A program made the translations under genes and the position numbers. A stretch of 19,017 nt of DNA from positions 13,664 to 32,680 of the forward strand of contig MFRJ01000090.1 in the NCBI GenBank assembly GCA_001784535.1. The letters are read 5' to 3'. This DNA comes from Candidatus Melainabacteria bacterium GWA2_34_9. GTDB taxonomy: Bacteria; Cyanobacteriota; Vampirovibrionia; Gastranaerophilales; UBA9971. The notes under the pieces are model-generated. The model searched no databases. It saw nothing but the letters and a program-made list of their open reading frames with translations, and was not told the DNA's origin. Positions 1 through 7,337 of the stretch are shown here, piece after piece (the stretch's first letter is position 1; every line of letters begins with the position of its first letter).

Positions 1-2796
1 AGAAAAGCAGATTTTGGACCCGCGTCAGCTCAAATGTCAAGCTGGGCAAATGACGTTCAAGGCTGGTCTAAACTCGTAGACGCTCTCAAGCAAAAACGTG
101 CAAATAAAAATTATCCCGATTTAAAAGCTTTTTACGAGAAGCCTTTAGAAATGCCCACAATGCGTAATGTAAGCTGTACTGCCGAGGTGCAAAATTGTGA
201 ACTTGCAAAAGAAGCCGGCAGGCTTCATGCAGAAATAAAAGCAAATTATGCGGCGGGTCAAGGGATTTACAAAAAACTTGTTGATATAAAGTGGGATCAG
301 GTTGGCGTAGCAGTAAAAGGTATTTCCGCAAATTTAATTCCGATAATTGTAGATAATTTTATAACATCGTCTATTACAGGAATTTCAAGCGTTGCAATAA
401 ATAAAATGAGCCCGATTATTGCCTCGTTAATTCAAGTGTCAAATAGTGCTGTAGAGTTTGCTAAAAATAATCCTAATGATGCGGCAGAACTTATTAAAAA
501 ACTCGATTCTCTTTGCGATACGATGGAAGCAGACGCAAAAACAGCCAGAGCTTTTGTAGAGCAGGATCAACAAAAATTGCAAGCAATCTATGAACAGTTG
601 GCAATTGCTTGTGAGCAAGATGCTTTAAAGAAACAAAGCATTGCAGAACAAAAAAAAGCTGACCTAGAAAATAAAATGAAAGTAATTTCTGCCGATACGG
701 GGCTTGAAATTACTTCAACAGAAACAAACGCGTTTCTCAGAAACTATGAAATCAGTGTAAAAGCAAAAGCTCTGCTTGACACCTTGCTCATTTCCAAAGA
801 TGATGCCATAAAAGAAATGCGAGTTGATTATGACCAACTTATACTTGAGTACAGAGACGTAGTAAAGTTTACTCCGCTGAAAGTCTGTGGGGGAAACTTT
901 TTTGAGAACGGTGTTAGTCCTGAATGTTTTACAATGAATTATTCCGTAAGTGAAATAACAGAATGGGATGCTGCTTTTCCAAAGACTGTTTCAATAATTA
1001 ATTCACAAACAGAAAGGTATAAAATTATACTTGAAAAAGCAAAAACAAGCCGTGGAATTCATATAGAAAAAGTTAAATTAATACAATCTAAAATTATAGA
1101 ACTTTCTGATAAATATAGTAAATATCTTGAGTATAATCCCGGAGTTGAAAGAATTGAGCCTATATTTGCGGATTATAACAATTTTATAGAATCTCTGGAG
1201 GAACGAATCCCCGCACTTGAACTGACAGCCTCACAAGCAGAAACAGGTCAAAAAACTGTAAGAGAAGGCCTGACAAACAGAATTAAGAAAGAAAGGGACG
1301 GAGCTGTAAAATATAAAACACTGGAAGCCAATTTGGTCAATAGTATTGACCAAATAAAAGATGCTGTTTATAAGTCGGACAATATTTATGCGTCGGAAGA
1401 GTTTATTTTTCTGGATAAAATAGGCCATAAACCTATGGTAAACAAAGAAAAAATCAAATCTTTCAGTATAGATGCCAAAAGAGCCGACGATATTAAAGTT
1501 ATAATTAACAGACTCAAAGAAAAACAAAAAGAACAAAATCATCAAATAAAAAGATTGATATTAGGACAAAATAATGCTGTGTATGACAGCCAACTGTTGA
1601 AAGACTTTCTTGCCGAATATACAGACGGACTTATTTACACTCATACCGCCTTTGAAAAAATCAAAGCGGATGTTAGTCTAGTTACAGGGGTTTCTTTAAA
1701 ACATCCTTATTATGACGTAGTTGTAGATCGGCTAAACGGTGATTATAGCTTATGGATGACAGGCAGCGGTTCAAGCTTAAAGTGGATGCTTGATCCTGAA
1801 ACCTTAAGACTGGATATAGATTCCTTAATTGAAGAATTTAAAAAAATTGACAAAGACAATCAAAGTTATAAAACTTTAGAAAAAATATTAAGCAACATTC
1901 AAGCTAGTAAAACAACTTTCATAAACCTTGACAGACGTGAGTTTGAGGTAATGAGCCGTGGTTTTTCCGATGAGGTTCAAAAAATAGTTAAAGAATCAAA
2001 TTCTGGTGGAGCAAATAATGAACAGCTTGCTAGAATCCACAAGGAGATTGCAACTCTTTTAGAAGAAATAGATACTGCAAACAGAATAAGTGAAAAAGAA
2101 AAAGAAACTAAAAGATTAATAGCAGTTATTCCTGAAATACAAAAACAAGTGCAAGAAATTGATGAAGAATACAAACGTCTTGAACAAGCTCAAAAAATCG
2201 AATCCAGATATATTTTTGAAAGAATGATTAAAGATCTTCAAAATCACACGCGAGCAATTTCAGATATGAAACAATGTTTAGATAGTTCAAAAACAGATGA
2301 TTTAATTTTAAGTAAAAGTTTGGACAAATTAAATGAGCAGATATACAATTTGATTTCAAAAGTCAGCAAAACTATGCAACAGCTTGAAATCAATAACAAA
2401 AGAGAAGAAAACAATCTTGTACAAAACAGTATTAAAGACTTGTACGCTAATTTCAAACAGGCTTATGAATCTAAAAGCGAATCACAAGTTGTCAGGTTTA
2501 TTTCTAACGAGTGGGAATCGGCTGACGGAAGTACGATTTCCGATCTTGAGATTAATTTAAGAAGAATATTTAATGTATTTGATAATATAAACTATAATAT
2601 TTCAAATTTAAATATTGTATCGATTGATGAGAATACTTTCCGTGTCAATTATGATGTGGAAATTACGGGCGTAAATTACGAAAGAAATTTAACACACAAA
2701 GAAAAGTCTTCTGTTTCTGAAGAAGTAACAGTAACTCCCAGAGGCGGCGTAAAGATTAACAAAACACTTAACGGACGATTTTGGTACATAGAATAG
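1..2796 (+). CDS. Large coiled-coil protein with C-terminal NTF2-like domain, 5' end outside window
   Basis: I do not recognise this protein as a whole. The frame is open from base 1, so the gene probably begins upstream; the first internal ATG is at 34 (920 residues from there). Counting from that Met, residues about 95-145 contain a mildly hydrophobic Ile/Ala/Ser-rich stretch. Residues 150-800 are mostly charged heptad-like helix (Lys/Glu/Gln-rich), typical of long coiled coils. The last ~110 residues look different: a compact alpha/beta segment with ISNEWESADG, a FDNINYNISNL strand region and a final NGRFWYIE, which resembles an NTF2/SnoaL-like fold. Such a domain at the end of a coiled-coil scaffold suggests a structural or ligand-sensing role, but this is inference. 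No enzyme motif is visible. A hairpin lies about 120 bp after the stop. Confidence 0.7.
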   Translation, partial: RKADFGPASAQMSSWANDVQGWSKLVDALKQKRANKNYPDLKAFYEKPLEMPTMRNVSCTAEVQNCELAKEAGRLHAEIKANYAAGQGIYKKLVDIKWDQVGVAVKGISANLIPIIVDNFITSSITGISSVAINKMSPIIASLIQVSNSAVEFAKNNPNDAAELIKKLDSLCDTMEADAKTARAFVEQDQQKLQAIYEQLAIACEQDALKKQSIAEQKKADLENKMKVISADTGLEITSTETNAFLRNYEISVKAKALLDTLLISKDDAIKEMRVDYDQLILEYRDVVKFTPLKVCGGNFFENGVSPECFTMNYSVSEITEWDAAFPKTVSIINSQTERYKIILEKAKTSRGIHIEKVKLIQSKIIELSDKYSKYLEYNPGVERIEPIFADYNNFIESLEERIPALELTASQAETGQKTVREGLTNRIKKERDGAVKYKTLEANLVNSIDQIKDAVYKSDNIYASEEFIFLDKIGHKPMVNKEKIKSFSIDAKRADDIKVIINRLKEKQKEQNHQIKRLILGQNNAVYDSQLLKDFLAEYTDGLIYTHTAFEKIKADVSLVTGVSLKHPYYDVVVDRLNGDYSLWMTGSGSSLKWMLDPETLRLDIDSLIEEFKKIDKDNQSYKTLEKILSNIQASKTTFINLDRREFEVMSRGFSDEVQKIVKESNSGGANNEQLARIHKEIATLLEEIDTANRISEKEKETKRLIAVIPEIQKQVQEIDEEYKRLEQAQKIESRYIFERMIKDLQNHTRAISDMKQCLDSSKTDDLILSKSLDKLNEQIYNLISKVSKTMQQLEINNKREENNLVQNSIKDLYANFKQAYESKSESQVVRFISNEWESADGSTISDLEINLRRIFNVFDNINYNISNLNIVSIDENTFRVNYDVEITGVNYERNLTHKEKSSVSEEVTVTPRGGVKINKTLNGRFWYIE

Positions 2797-2918
2797 ATTT
2801 ATGTCTCAAATCAGCTGATATTTTAGCTCAGATTAACTGTCTCTTTACATCAGTCAAAATTCAGCAAAGCATTATAAATAATGACATAGAAGATGATTTT
2901 ATTTTAAATAAGAAATAT

Positions 2919-2950
2919 TAGGCACTTCGAATTTTATTTCGAAATGCCTA
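2919..2950. terminator. Imperfect hairpin, probable terminator (mainly for the minus-strand msrB stub)
   Basis: Arms of 13 bases at 2919-2931 and 2938-2950 pair with a single mismatch around a 6-nt loop. Read on the minus strand it starts six bases after the msrB stub stop and is followed by a T/A-rich run, so it could end that transcript. It could also act on transcripts from the large gene at 1-2796, although the plus-strand T tract is poor. Confidence 0.5.
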
Positions 2951-2955
2951 AATTA

Positions 2956-3060
2956 TTAGTTTGTAAAAGGATGTTCAGTTCCTTTTTCTCTAGTTATTTT
3001 ATACACTTCTTCTGACAGGATTTTTTTCCATTCTTCTTTAGTTTTTGATATTTTATTCAT
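2956..3060 (-). pseudogene. msrB: msrB N-terminal stub (34 codons)
   Basis: A minus-strand reading frame runs from ATG at 3060 to TAA at 2956 and encodes 34 residues beginning MNKISKTKEEWKKILSEE and ending REKGTEHPFTN. This matches the opening of methionine-R-sulfoxide reductase B (EEWKK.L....Y.ITREKGTE.PF). The protein stops exactly where MsrB would continue into its zinc-binding CxxC and catalytic Cys domain, so about 100 residues are missing. The start is well formed: a GAGGTGA ribosome-binding site sits just upstream on the minus strand. No continuation is seen in other frames past the stop; a hairpin follows at once. It sits beside msrA and a deleted reductase gene, so a former Msr repair locus has decayed. 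A functional 34-residue peptide cannot be excluded. Confidence 0.65.
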
Positions 3061-3129
3061 ATAAATCACCTCATTGTAGAATTTTATCAGCATTCTTTTT
3101 ATTTTAAATTGCAAACAAGGAGATAAATT

Positions 3130-3512
3130 ATGAAAACATATAAACTAAATTCAGGATATGAAATGCCGTTATTCGGCTTAGGCACATGGAAATCAGAACA
3201 GGAACAAGAATTATATAAAGCAGTTAGAGAAGCTATAAATATTGGTTATAGACATATTGACTGTGCGAAAATATATGGCAATGAGAACATTATAGGCAAA
3301 GCCCTAAACGATGCTTTCAATGCCAACGAAGTTAAAAGGGAATCAACGAAAAACGTCTTAAAGAAAACTTTGAGGCTCAGCTTATAGACCTAGATGAAGC
3401 TGACATGAAAGAAATTGCTACATTAGATAGACATTTCAGGTATGTAAAAGGGGCATTCTTTACCCCGCAAGGCAGTGGTTACACTTTAGAAAATCTTTGG
3501 GACGAGGAATAA
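3130..3512 (+). pseudogene. Aldo/keto reductase gene with internal deletion and frameshift
   Basis: The first 71 codons encode the N-terminus of an NADPH-dependent aldo/keto reductase: MPLFGLGTWKS, then RHIDCAKIYGNE, which carries the catalytic Asp and Tyr of the AKR tetrad. After NEVKRE (about 3342) the frame shifts. In the frame of 3342-3512 the sequence reads NEKRLKENF...LDRHFRYVKG...YTLENLWDEE, the standard AKR C-terminus. About 180 residues of the (beta/alpha)8 barrel, including the catalytic Lys and His, are gone. In the original frame translation ends at 3387 after an unrelated tail. A good ribosome-binding site (AAGGAG, 3117-3122) precedes the ATG. The remnant ends three bases before the msrA start and its last codons carry the GAGGAA that serves as the msrA ribosome-binding site, which may explain why the 3' end survives. 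Confidence 0.85.
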
Positions 3513-3515
3513 AAA

Positions 3516-3980
3516 ATGGAAAAAGCAACATTTGCCGCAGGATGTTTTTGGGGCGTAGAAGCCAAATTTTGCAAAATAGACGGGGTTGTTTTAACTCAGG
3601 TCGGTTATACAGGTGGATACAAGGAAAATCCCACATATGAAGAAGTTTGCTCTGACTTAACAGGTCATGCAGAAGCTATTGAAATAACTTTTGACCCTGA
3701 AAAAATATCGTATAAAGAGTTGCTTGAAGTTTTCTGGAATATTCATAATCCTACAACAGTTAATAGGCAAGGATTAGACATAGGAAGCCAGTATAGGTCA
3801 GCTATATTTTTTCATAATGAGGAACAGCAAAAACTTGCACTTAAATCAAAAAAAGAACTTGAAGAATCCAGCAGATTAGACAAGCCAATAGTTACAGAAA
3901 TTCTTCCTGCTGCAAAATTCTGGAGGGCAGAAGAATATCACCAACAGTATTATGAAAAAACTGGTCGTTCAGGATGCTAA
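3516..3980 (+). CDS. msrA: Peptide methionine-(S)-S-oxide reductase MsrA
   Basis: This enzyme reduces methionine-S-sulfoxide in oxidised proteins and free methionine back to methionine, with thioredoxin as the usual electron donor. The catalytic motif GCFWG is at residues 9-13 with Cys10 as nucleophile. Family hallmarks follow: VGYTGG, TGHAEAIEI, GLDIGSQYRSAIFF and the late FWRAEEYHQQYY. The last residue, Cys154, is a likely resolving cysteine. At 154 residues it is a complete single-domain MsrA. Its ribosome-binding site (GAGGAA, 3504-3509) lies inside the 3' end of the decayed aldo/keto reductase gene, so the two were an operon. The MsrB partner is present only as a minus-strand stub at 2956-3060. 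No clear terminator follows. Confidence 0.95.
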   Translation: MEKATFAAGCFWGVEAKFCKIDGVVLTQVGYTGGYKENPTYEEVCSDLTGHAEAIEITFDPEKISYKELLEVFWNIHNPTTVNRQGLDIGSQYRSAIFFHNEEQQKLALKSKKELEESSRLDKPIVTEILPAAKFWRAEEYHQQYYEKTGRSGC

Positions 3981-4207
3981 AAATATAGCGTGTTTATAAA
4001 ATCCCTTTAAATTCGCGACTTAAAAAAGTATTTTGACAGGAAAATTTTTAAAAAACTTATGTAAATTTATTTAAAGATTAATAGCAATTTTTTTTATGTT
4101 TGAATTTAATATAATTAAGATAACAAGTAACCAAAAGTCCTTTGATAAAATGTAATAATTAACAAAAAGTCGTACGAAAAAATGTAAAACTCGTTAAAGA
4201 CTTACAT
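3981..4207. other. AT-rich non-coding stretch with a two-copy 32-bp-period repeat
   Basis: No gene is visible between msrA and the HipA remnant. Within it, 4133-4162 and 4165-4197 look like two diverged copies of one unit, both starting AAAAGTC and both containing AAAATGTAA, offset by 32 bp. A TTGACA box at 4033-4038 has a poor -10 partner. The origin of the repeat is unknown; it could be a terminal region of a lost mobile element. Confidence 0.4.
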
Positions 4208-4462
4208 TTAAACTTTAAAAGCAATTCTCATTTCTTCTATCTTAGAACGACTTATTCCAAAAGATTTTGCTACATCTGTCCATTTTTGAATAGAATCCTT
4301 AATTTCGTCTATTATTATTTTAGTATCTTTACTTTTTAGTCCAAAATATTCTGCAATTTGTATATTATTTTCTAAAAAACGAACATTGCCTTTTTTAAAT
4401 TTATTTTTTAAATATTTTATTGAATGCTCTTTTGTATCGCCTGAAAGAATACTTAAATTCAA
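4208..4462 (-). pseudogene. HipA-like toxin, C-terminal remnant
   Basis: The 84-residue frame resembles the C-terminal end of HipA-family serine/threonine kinase toxins. It shows a FLENNIQIAEYFGL segment, an IIDEIKDSIQKWTDVAKSFGIS segment and the closing IEEMRIAF, matching the family pattern of an R/F..a...Gl helix pair, then W..va...gis...i..m..aF. The kinase core is missing. The frame opens with TTG at 4462 and an in-frame stop (TGA) lies immediately upstream, so there is no credible start. No HipB antitoxin or upstream HipA part is present in the window. I read this as debris of a toxin-antitoxin locus. Family assignment rests on pattern recognition of a short tail and is moderate. Confidence 0.5.
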
Positions 4463-4559
4463 TCAACGAAAGTGTTTTAATTTCAACAAGCTAATTTTTT
4501 TAGTTTTAGACTGTCCAAAAAACGGGGCAAGGTCATAAAACGAATAAATTAGATTTTTT

Positions 4560-4584
4560 CTGTTCTAATTTATGGGCATAGTAT
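4560..4584 (-). repeat. 25-bp dispersed repeat, copy A
   Basis: These 25 bases are the exact reverse complement of 17201-17225. The copy lies between the HipA remnant and the ECF operon promoter. Its left part also pairs with 4543-4552, giving a local hairpin. Identity stops at the edges, so this is not just a longer homologous gene. A remnant of a mobile element end is one explanation. Confidence 0.75.
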
Positions 4585-4607
4585 GCGGCAATCTGATTTT
4601 ATAATTT

Positions 4608-4635
4608 TGAACCTTTTTATTTAAAATTTCGTTAT
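4608..4635 (+). promoter_or_regulatory. ECF-sigma-type promoter of the anti-sigma/sigma/Spy operon
   Basis: TGAACC at 4608-4613 is followed by a T-rich 16-nt spacer and CGTTAT at 4630-4635. This is close to promoters read by ECF sigma factors such as B. subtilis SigW (TGAAAC-N16-CGTA, with a T-run after the -35). It lies 36 bp before the first ATG of an operon encoding an ECF sigma factor, which implies autoregulation. That last step is inference. Confidence 0.6.
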
Positions 4636-4670
4636 GATATTAAGAGAACTCAATAATAAGGATCAAAAAA

Positions 4671-4991
4671 ATGAGTTGTGATAAATTCGAAAAACTTTTT
4701 ATTAAGGAATCCGAGAATGAGCTTTTAAGTCACATTCAAATTTGTGAAACCTGTAATTTAGAGTACAAAAAAATGCTTGTAACCGAAAAAATAATCAAAG
4801 AATCAAAACCTTATTTTATGACGAAAAAAAGAAGCAAAGTTTTTATAAATATAGCTGCAAGCTTGGCTTTAGTTGTAGTAACTTCAACAGTTTTCCTTAA
4901 TAACTCTTGTATAACAAAAATTGCTTACGATGAATCTGTTTCTACAGCGGCTTTTCCTGTAGATGAATATGGGTTAGTGGACATTCAATAA
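4671..4991 (+). CDS. Zinc-finger anti-sigma factor, single-pass membrane protein
   Basis: This 106-residue protein has the layout of a ZAS-type anti-sigma factor. Residues 1-45 are cytoplasmic with Cys3 and the His21-x3-Cys25-x2-Cys28 zinc site. Residues 57-76 form one membrane helix, and about 30 residues remain outside the membrane. The cytoplasmic domain would bind the ECF sigma factor encoded next and release it on an envelope signal. The ribosome-binding site is AAGGA around 4658-4662. The stop overlaps the sigma start by one base (TAATG), so translation is coupled. The anti-sigma gene comes before the sigma gene, the reverse of the commonest order. The external domain is unusually short, so the sensing step may depend on the Spy-like third gene; this is inference. 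Confidence 0.75.
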   Translation: MSCDKFEKLFIKESENELLSHIQICETCNLEYKKMLVTEKIIKESKPYFMTKKRSKVFINIAASLALVVVTSTVFLNNSCITKIAYDESVSTAAFPVDEYGLVDIQ

Positions 4992-5494
4992 TGCAAATAG
5001 AAGAATTTATTAAACAAAATCAAATAAAAATAAGAAAAATAATTGGTCAATTTACTGATGAAGAAACTTCAAAAGATATTGAGCAGGATGTATATTTGAA
5101 AATATGGAAAAATTCTGCACAGGATAAACCTTTTGGTTATGTAAAAACTATTGTAGTAAACACCTGCAAAGATTTTTTTAAATCAAAACAATATAAACAA
5201 GCTCAGCAAACCTCAAATGATGATGAAAAACTTTTATCTATAAAATCAAGTACAGAAATCCCGCATCAAAGAACAGAAAGAATGTTCAGGCAAAAAATGA
5301 TAGCAAATGCCATAAACAATCTTCCACAAAAGCTTAAAGAAGTTATCATTCTCTATGATATAGAAGAATTGGAACAGAATATAATTGCGCAAAAACTTAA
5401 GTGTCCAATTGGAACGGTAAAATCAAGGTTATTTAATGCAAGAAAACAGCTTCAGGCTGATCTTCAAAAATTAATAGAAGGAGATTTATTATGA
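4991..5494 (+). CDS. ECF-family RNA polymerase sigma factor
   Basis: The 167-residue protein is the size of a group IV (ECF) sigma factor, with only regions 2 and 4. Region 2 (about residues 5-65) includes the core-binding helix DIEQDVYLKIWKN and the FGYVKTIVVNTCKDFFKS segment for -10 recognition. Region 4 (about 105-160) has LPQKLKEVIILYDIEELEQNIIAQKL, then GTVKSRLFNARKQL, the helix-turn-helix that reads the -35. It overlaps the anti-sigma gene by 1 nt and the Spy-like gene by 4 nt (ATGA), so all three are translationally coupled. Its likely own promoter is at 4608-4635. Confidence 0.92.
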   Translation: MQIEEFIKQNQIKIRKIIGQFTDEETSKDIEQDVYLKIWKNSAQDKPFGYVKTIVVNTCKDFFKSKQYKQAQQTSNDDEKLLSIKSSTEIPHQRTERMFRQKMIANAINNLPQKLKEVIILYDIEELEQNIIAQKLKCPIGTVKSRLFNARKQLQADLQKLIEGDLL

Positions 5495-6045
5495 AAAAAT
5501 TGTTTATTACATTTTGTGGAATTGTAGTACTATCGGGACTTTCTCATTTTGCTTATGCTGAAGAAAAAGGTTGCCCAAACAGCTTTTCTCCAGAAATGAA
5601 AGCTAAAATGCAACAAAATAAATCCGAATTTGGTAATAGACAAAATCTAACACCCGAACAAAAAGAGCAAATGAAAGCTAAAATGCAGCAAAAAAAAGCT
5701 GAATTTGAAGCAAGACTTAATCTTACACCTGACCAAAAAGAAAAAATGAAAGCTATTCATAAATCTGCAAAAGATAAAATTCAACCACTTTTTGAATGTA
5801 TGAAAACAGAAAGAGCAAAATTAAAACAGCTTAAAACGTCAGGTGCTTCGGAACAACAATTACAAGCACAAAAGCAAAAAATCAAAAGTATTAGAGAGCA
5901 AATAAAAACTATTAGAAAATCGAATTTTACACAGATACAGGCTATTTTAACGCCCGAACAGCAAAAAGAATTTAATAAAATGCATGAAGAACATAAGCAA
6001 AATAAAAATAAAAATCAAAAAAATAAATTTGAAGAAAAAGAATAA
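5491..6045 (+). CDS. Spy/CpxP-like periplasmic stress protein
   Basis: The protein has 184 residues with a signal peptide (residues 1-23, cleavage after AYA). It carries the LTPxQ motif of the Spy/CpxP family three times (53-57, 78-82, 153-157). Family members are periplasmic helical chaperones or sensors; CpxP restrains a stress sensor and Spy binds unfolded proteins. Here the gene sits last in the operon of a sigma and anti-sigma factor, so it is probably both a target and a possible feedback component of envelope-stress signalling (inference). Residues about 36-85 are two tandem copies of a 25-residue unit, visible as a 75-nt period in the DNA (ATGAAAGCT at 5596, 5671 and 5746). The tail is Lys/Asn/Glu-rich. 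A strong terminator follows. Confidence 0.8.
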   Translation: MKKLFITFCGIVVLSGLSHFAYAEEKGCPNSFSPEMKAKMQQNKSEFGNRQNLTPEQKEQMKAKMQQKKAEFEARLNLTPDQKEKMKAIHKSAKDKIQPLFECMKTERAKLKQLKTSGASEQQLQAQKQKIKSIREQIKTIRKSNFTQIQAILTPEQQKEFNKMHEEHKQNKNKNQKNKFEEKE

Positions 6046-6063
6046 AAAACTAAGCTAAATTTA

Positions 6064-6101
6064 AAAAAACAGACTCAAAATATTATTTGAGTCTGTTTTT
6101 T
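6064..6101 (+). terminator. Rho-independent terminator of the sigma-factor operon
   Basis: A perfect 10-bp stem (6070-6079 with 6086-6095) with a 6-nt loop is followed by a run of T. The preceding A run extends the pairing. It lies 20 bp after the Spy-like gene and separates that operon from ilvC. Confidence 0.9.
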
Positions 6102-6148
6102 GTTGATGATATTATCAAACGGAAAAGAAAGCTTTGGAGGTATTTATA

Positions 6149-7183
6149 ATGTCAAATGCAACAGAATTAAAAGTTTATCATGACCAAGATATTGACGCTA
6201 ATCCTATATTAACAAAAAAAGTAGCGATTTTAGGTTATGGAAGTCAGGGACATGCCCACGCTTTAAACTTAAAAGAATCGGGTGTAAATGTCAAAGTTGC
6301 ACTTAGAGATGGTTCAAAAACTTGTGATAGAGTTAAAAATGCAGGTCTTGAATGTTTATCATTCGAAGAAGCAGTTGAATGGGCTGATGTTTTAATGATT
6401 CTGCTTCCTGATACAGTTCATAAAGAAGTTTATGATAAATATATCGCTCCAAGCGTCAAATCAGGTCAGTATTTAGGATTTGGACATGGCTTTAGTATAC
6501 ACTACGGACAAATTGTACCACCTGCCGGCGTAAATACATTTATCGTTGCTCCAAAAGGACCAGGACATCTTGTAAGATCAGAATATAAAATTGGAAGAGG
6601 CGTACCTGCATTAGTAGCAGTTGGTCAAAATCCTTCAGGTGATACATTAGATGTTGCACTTGCTTACGCAAAATGCAATGGCGGTTCAAGAGGCGGCGTT
6701 ATTGAAACAACTTTCAAAGATGAAACAGAAACAGATCTTTTCGGAGAACAGGCTGTACTTTGTGGTGGTGCTACAGCGCTTGTTAAAGCTGGATTTGAAA
6801 CATTAACTGAAGCAGGATATCCACCGGAAATGGCATATTTTGAATGTCTTCATGAATTAAAACTTATTGTCGACTTAATGTACTTCGGCGGAATTAGTGA
6901 TATGAGATATTCAATTAGTGATACAGCAAGATATGGTGATGTAACACGCGGACCAAGACTTGTTACAAAAGAAACCAAAGCTGAAATGAAAAAAATTCTT
7001 GAAGAAATTCAAAATGGTGCATTTGCAAAAGAATGGATTGAAGAAAATCAAAAAGGTCAGCCAAATCTTAAAATGCTCGTTGACGAGGATAAAGATCACG
7101 AAATTGAAAGAGTCGGAAGAAAACTTCGTGGCATGATGAGCTGGATAAAAGATGCTCAACTTATCAATTCAGATGAAAGATAA
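6149..7183 (+). CDS. ilvC: Ketol-acid reductoisomerase (class I), NADPH-dependent
   Basis: IlvC catalyses the Mg-dependent isomerisation and NADPH reduction of acetolactate and acetohydroxybutyrate in valine, leucine and isoleucine synthesis. The start is placed at the ATG at 6149 (MSNATELKVY) because GGAGG at 6136-6140 gives ideal spacing; an in-frame TTG at 6134 overlaps that site and is unlikely. The protein is then 344 residues, normal for class I. Visible motifs are the Rossmann GYGSQGHAHALNLKESG, the NADP-phosphate loop LRDGSKT, the metal ligands in FKDETETDLFGEQ and FECLHELKLIVDLMY, and the substrate-contact SISDTARYGD. No ilvB/N or leu genes are nearby. The 47-bp upstream gap holds no T-box or leader peptide, only a near-palindrome at 6103-6118. 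Confidence 0.97.
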   Translation: MSNATELKVYHDQDIDANPILTKKVAILGYGSQGHAHALNLKESGVNVKVALRDGSKTCDRVKNAGLECLSFEEAVEWADVLMILLPDTVHKEVYDKYIAPSVKSGQYLGFGHGFSIHYGQIVPPAGVNTFIVAPKGPGHLVRSEYKIGRGVPALVAVGQNPSGDTLDVALAYAKCNGGSRGGVIETTFKDETETDLFGEQAVLCGGATALVKAGFETLTEAGYPPEMAYFECLHELKLIVDLMYFGGISDMRYSISDTARYGDVTRGPRLVTKETKAEMKKILEEIQNGAFAKEWIEENQKGQPNLKMLVDEDKDHEIERVGRKLRGMMSWIKDAQLINSDER

Positions 7184-7277
7184 AAACAAAAGATAGAAAA
7201 CCTTTTGTTAAGAAATCTATATAATAATTAAAAAAACATTTGCAATTTATTTTGTTTGTTTTAATATAATATCAAAT

Positions 7278-7305
7278 AGCCCGACCATGAGATCGGGCTT
7301 TTACT
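7278..7305 (+). terminator. Terminator after ilvC
   Basis: A GC-rich stem (AGCCCGA at 7278-7284 with TCGGGCT at 7293-7299) is followed by TTTT. It lies about 95 bp after the ilvC stop. The gap between is AT-rich with no gene. Confidence 0.8.
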
Positions 7306-7337
7306 TTTTTAGAAATAATTATTAAATTATATAAAAA

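Noticed and set aside
4509..4536. Sequence resembling an IS3-type terminal repeat (GACTGTCC...CGGGGC)
   Set aside because: No matching second end or transposase fragment is present, so it cannot be supported.
6134..6148. Earlier TTG start for ilvC
   Set aside because: It overlaps the GGAGG that correctly serves the ATG at 6149.
7240..7270. Promoter-like TTGCAA/TATAAT just before the ilvC terminator
   Set aside because: The spacing is poor (19 bp), the region is plain AT-rich, and nothing but a terminator follows.
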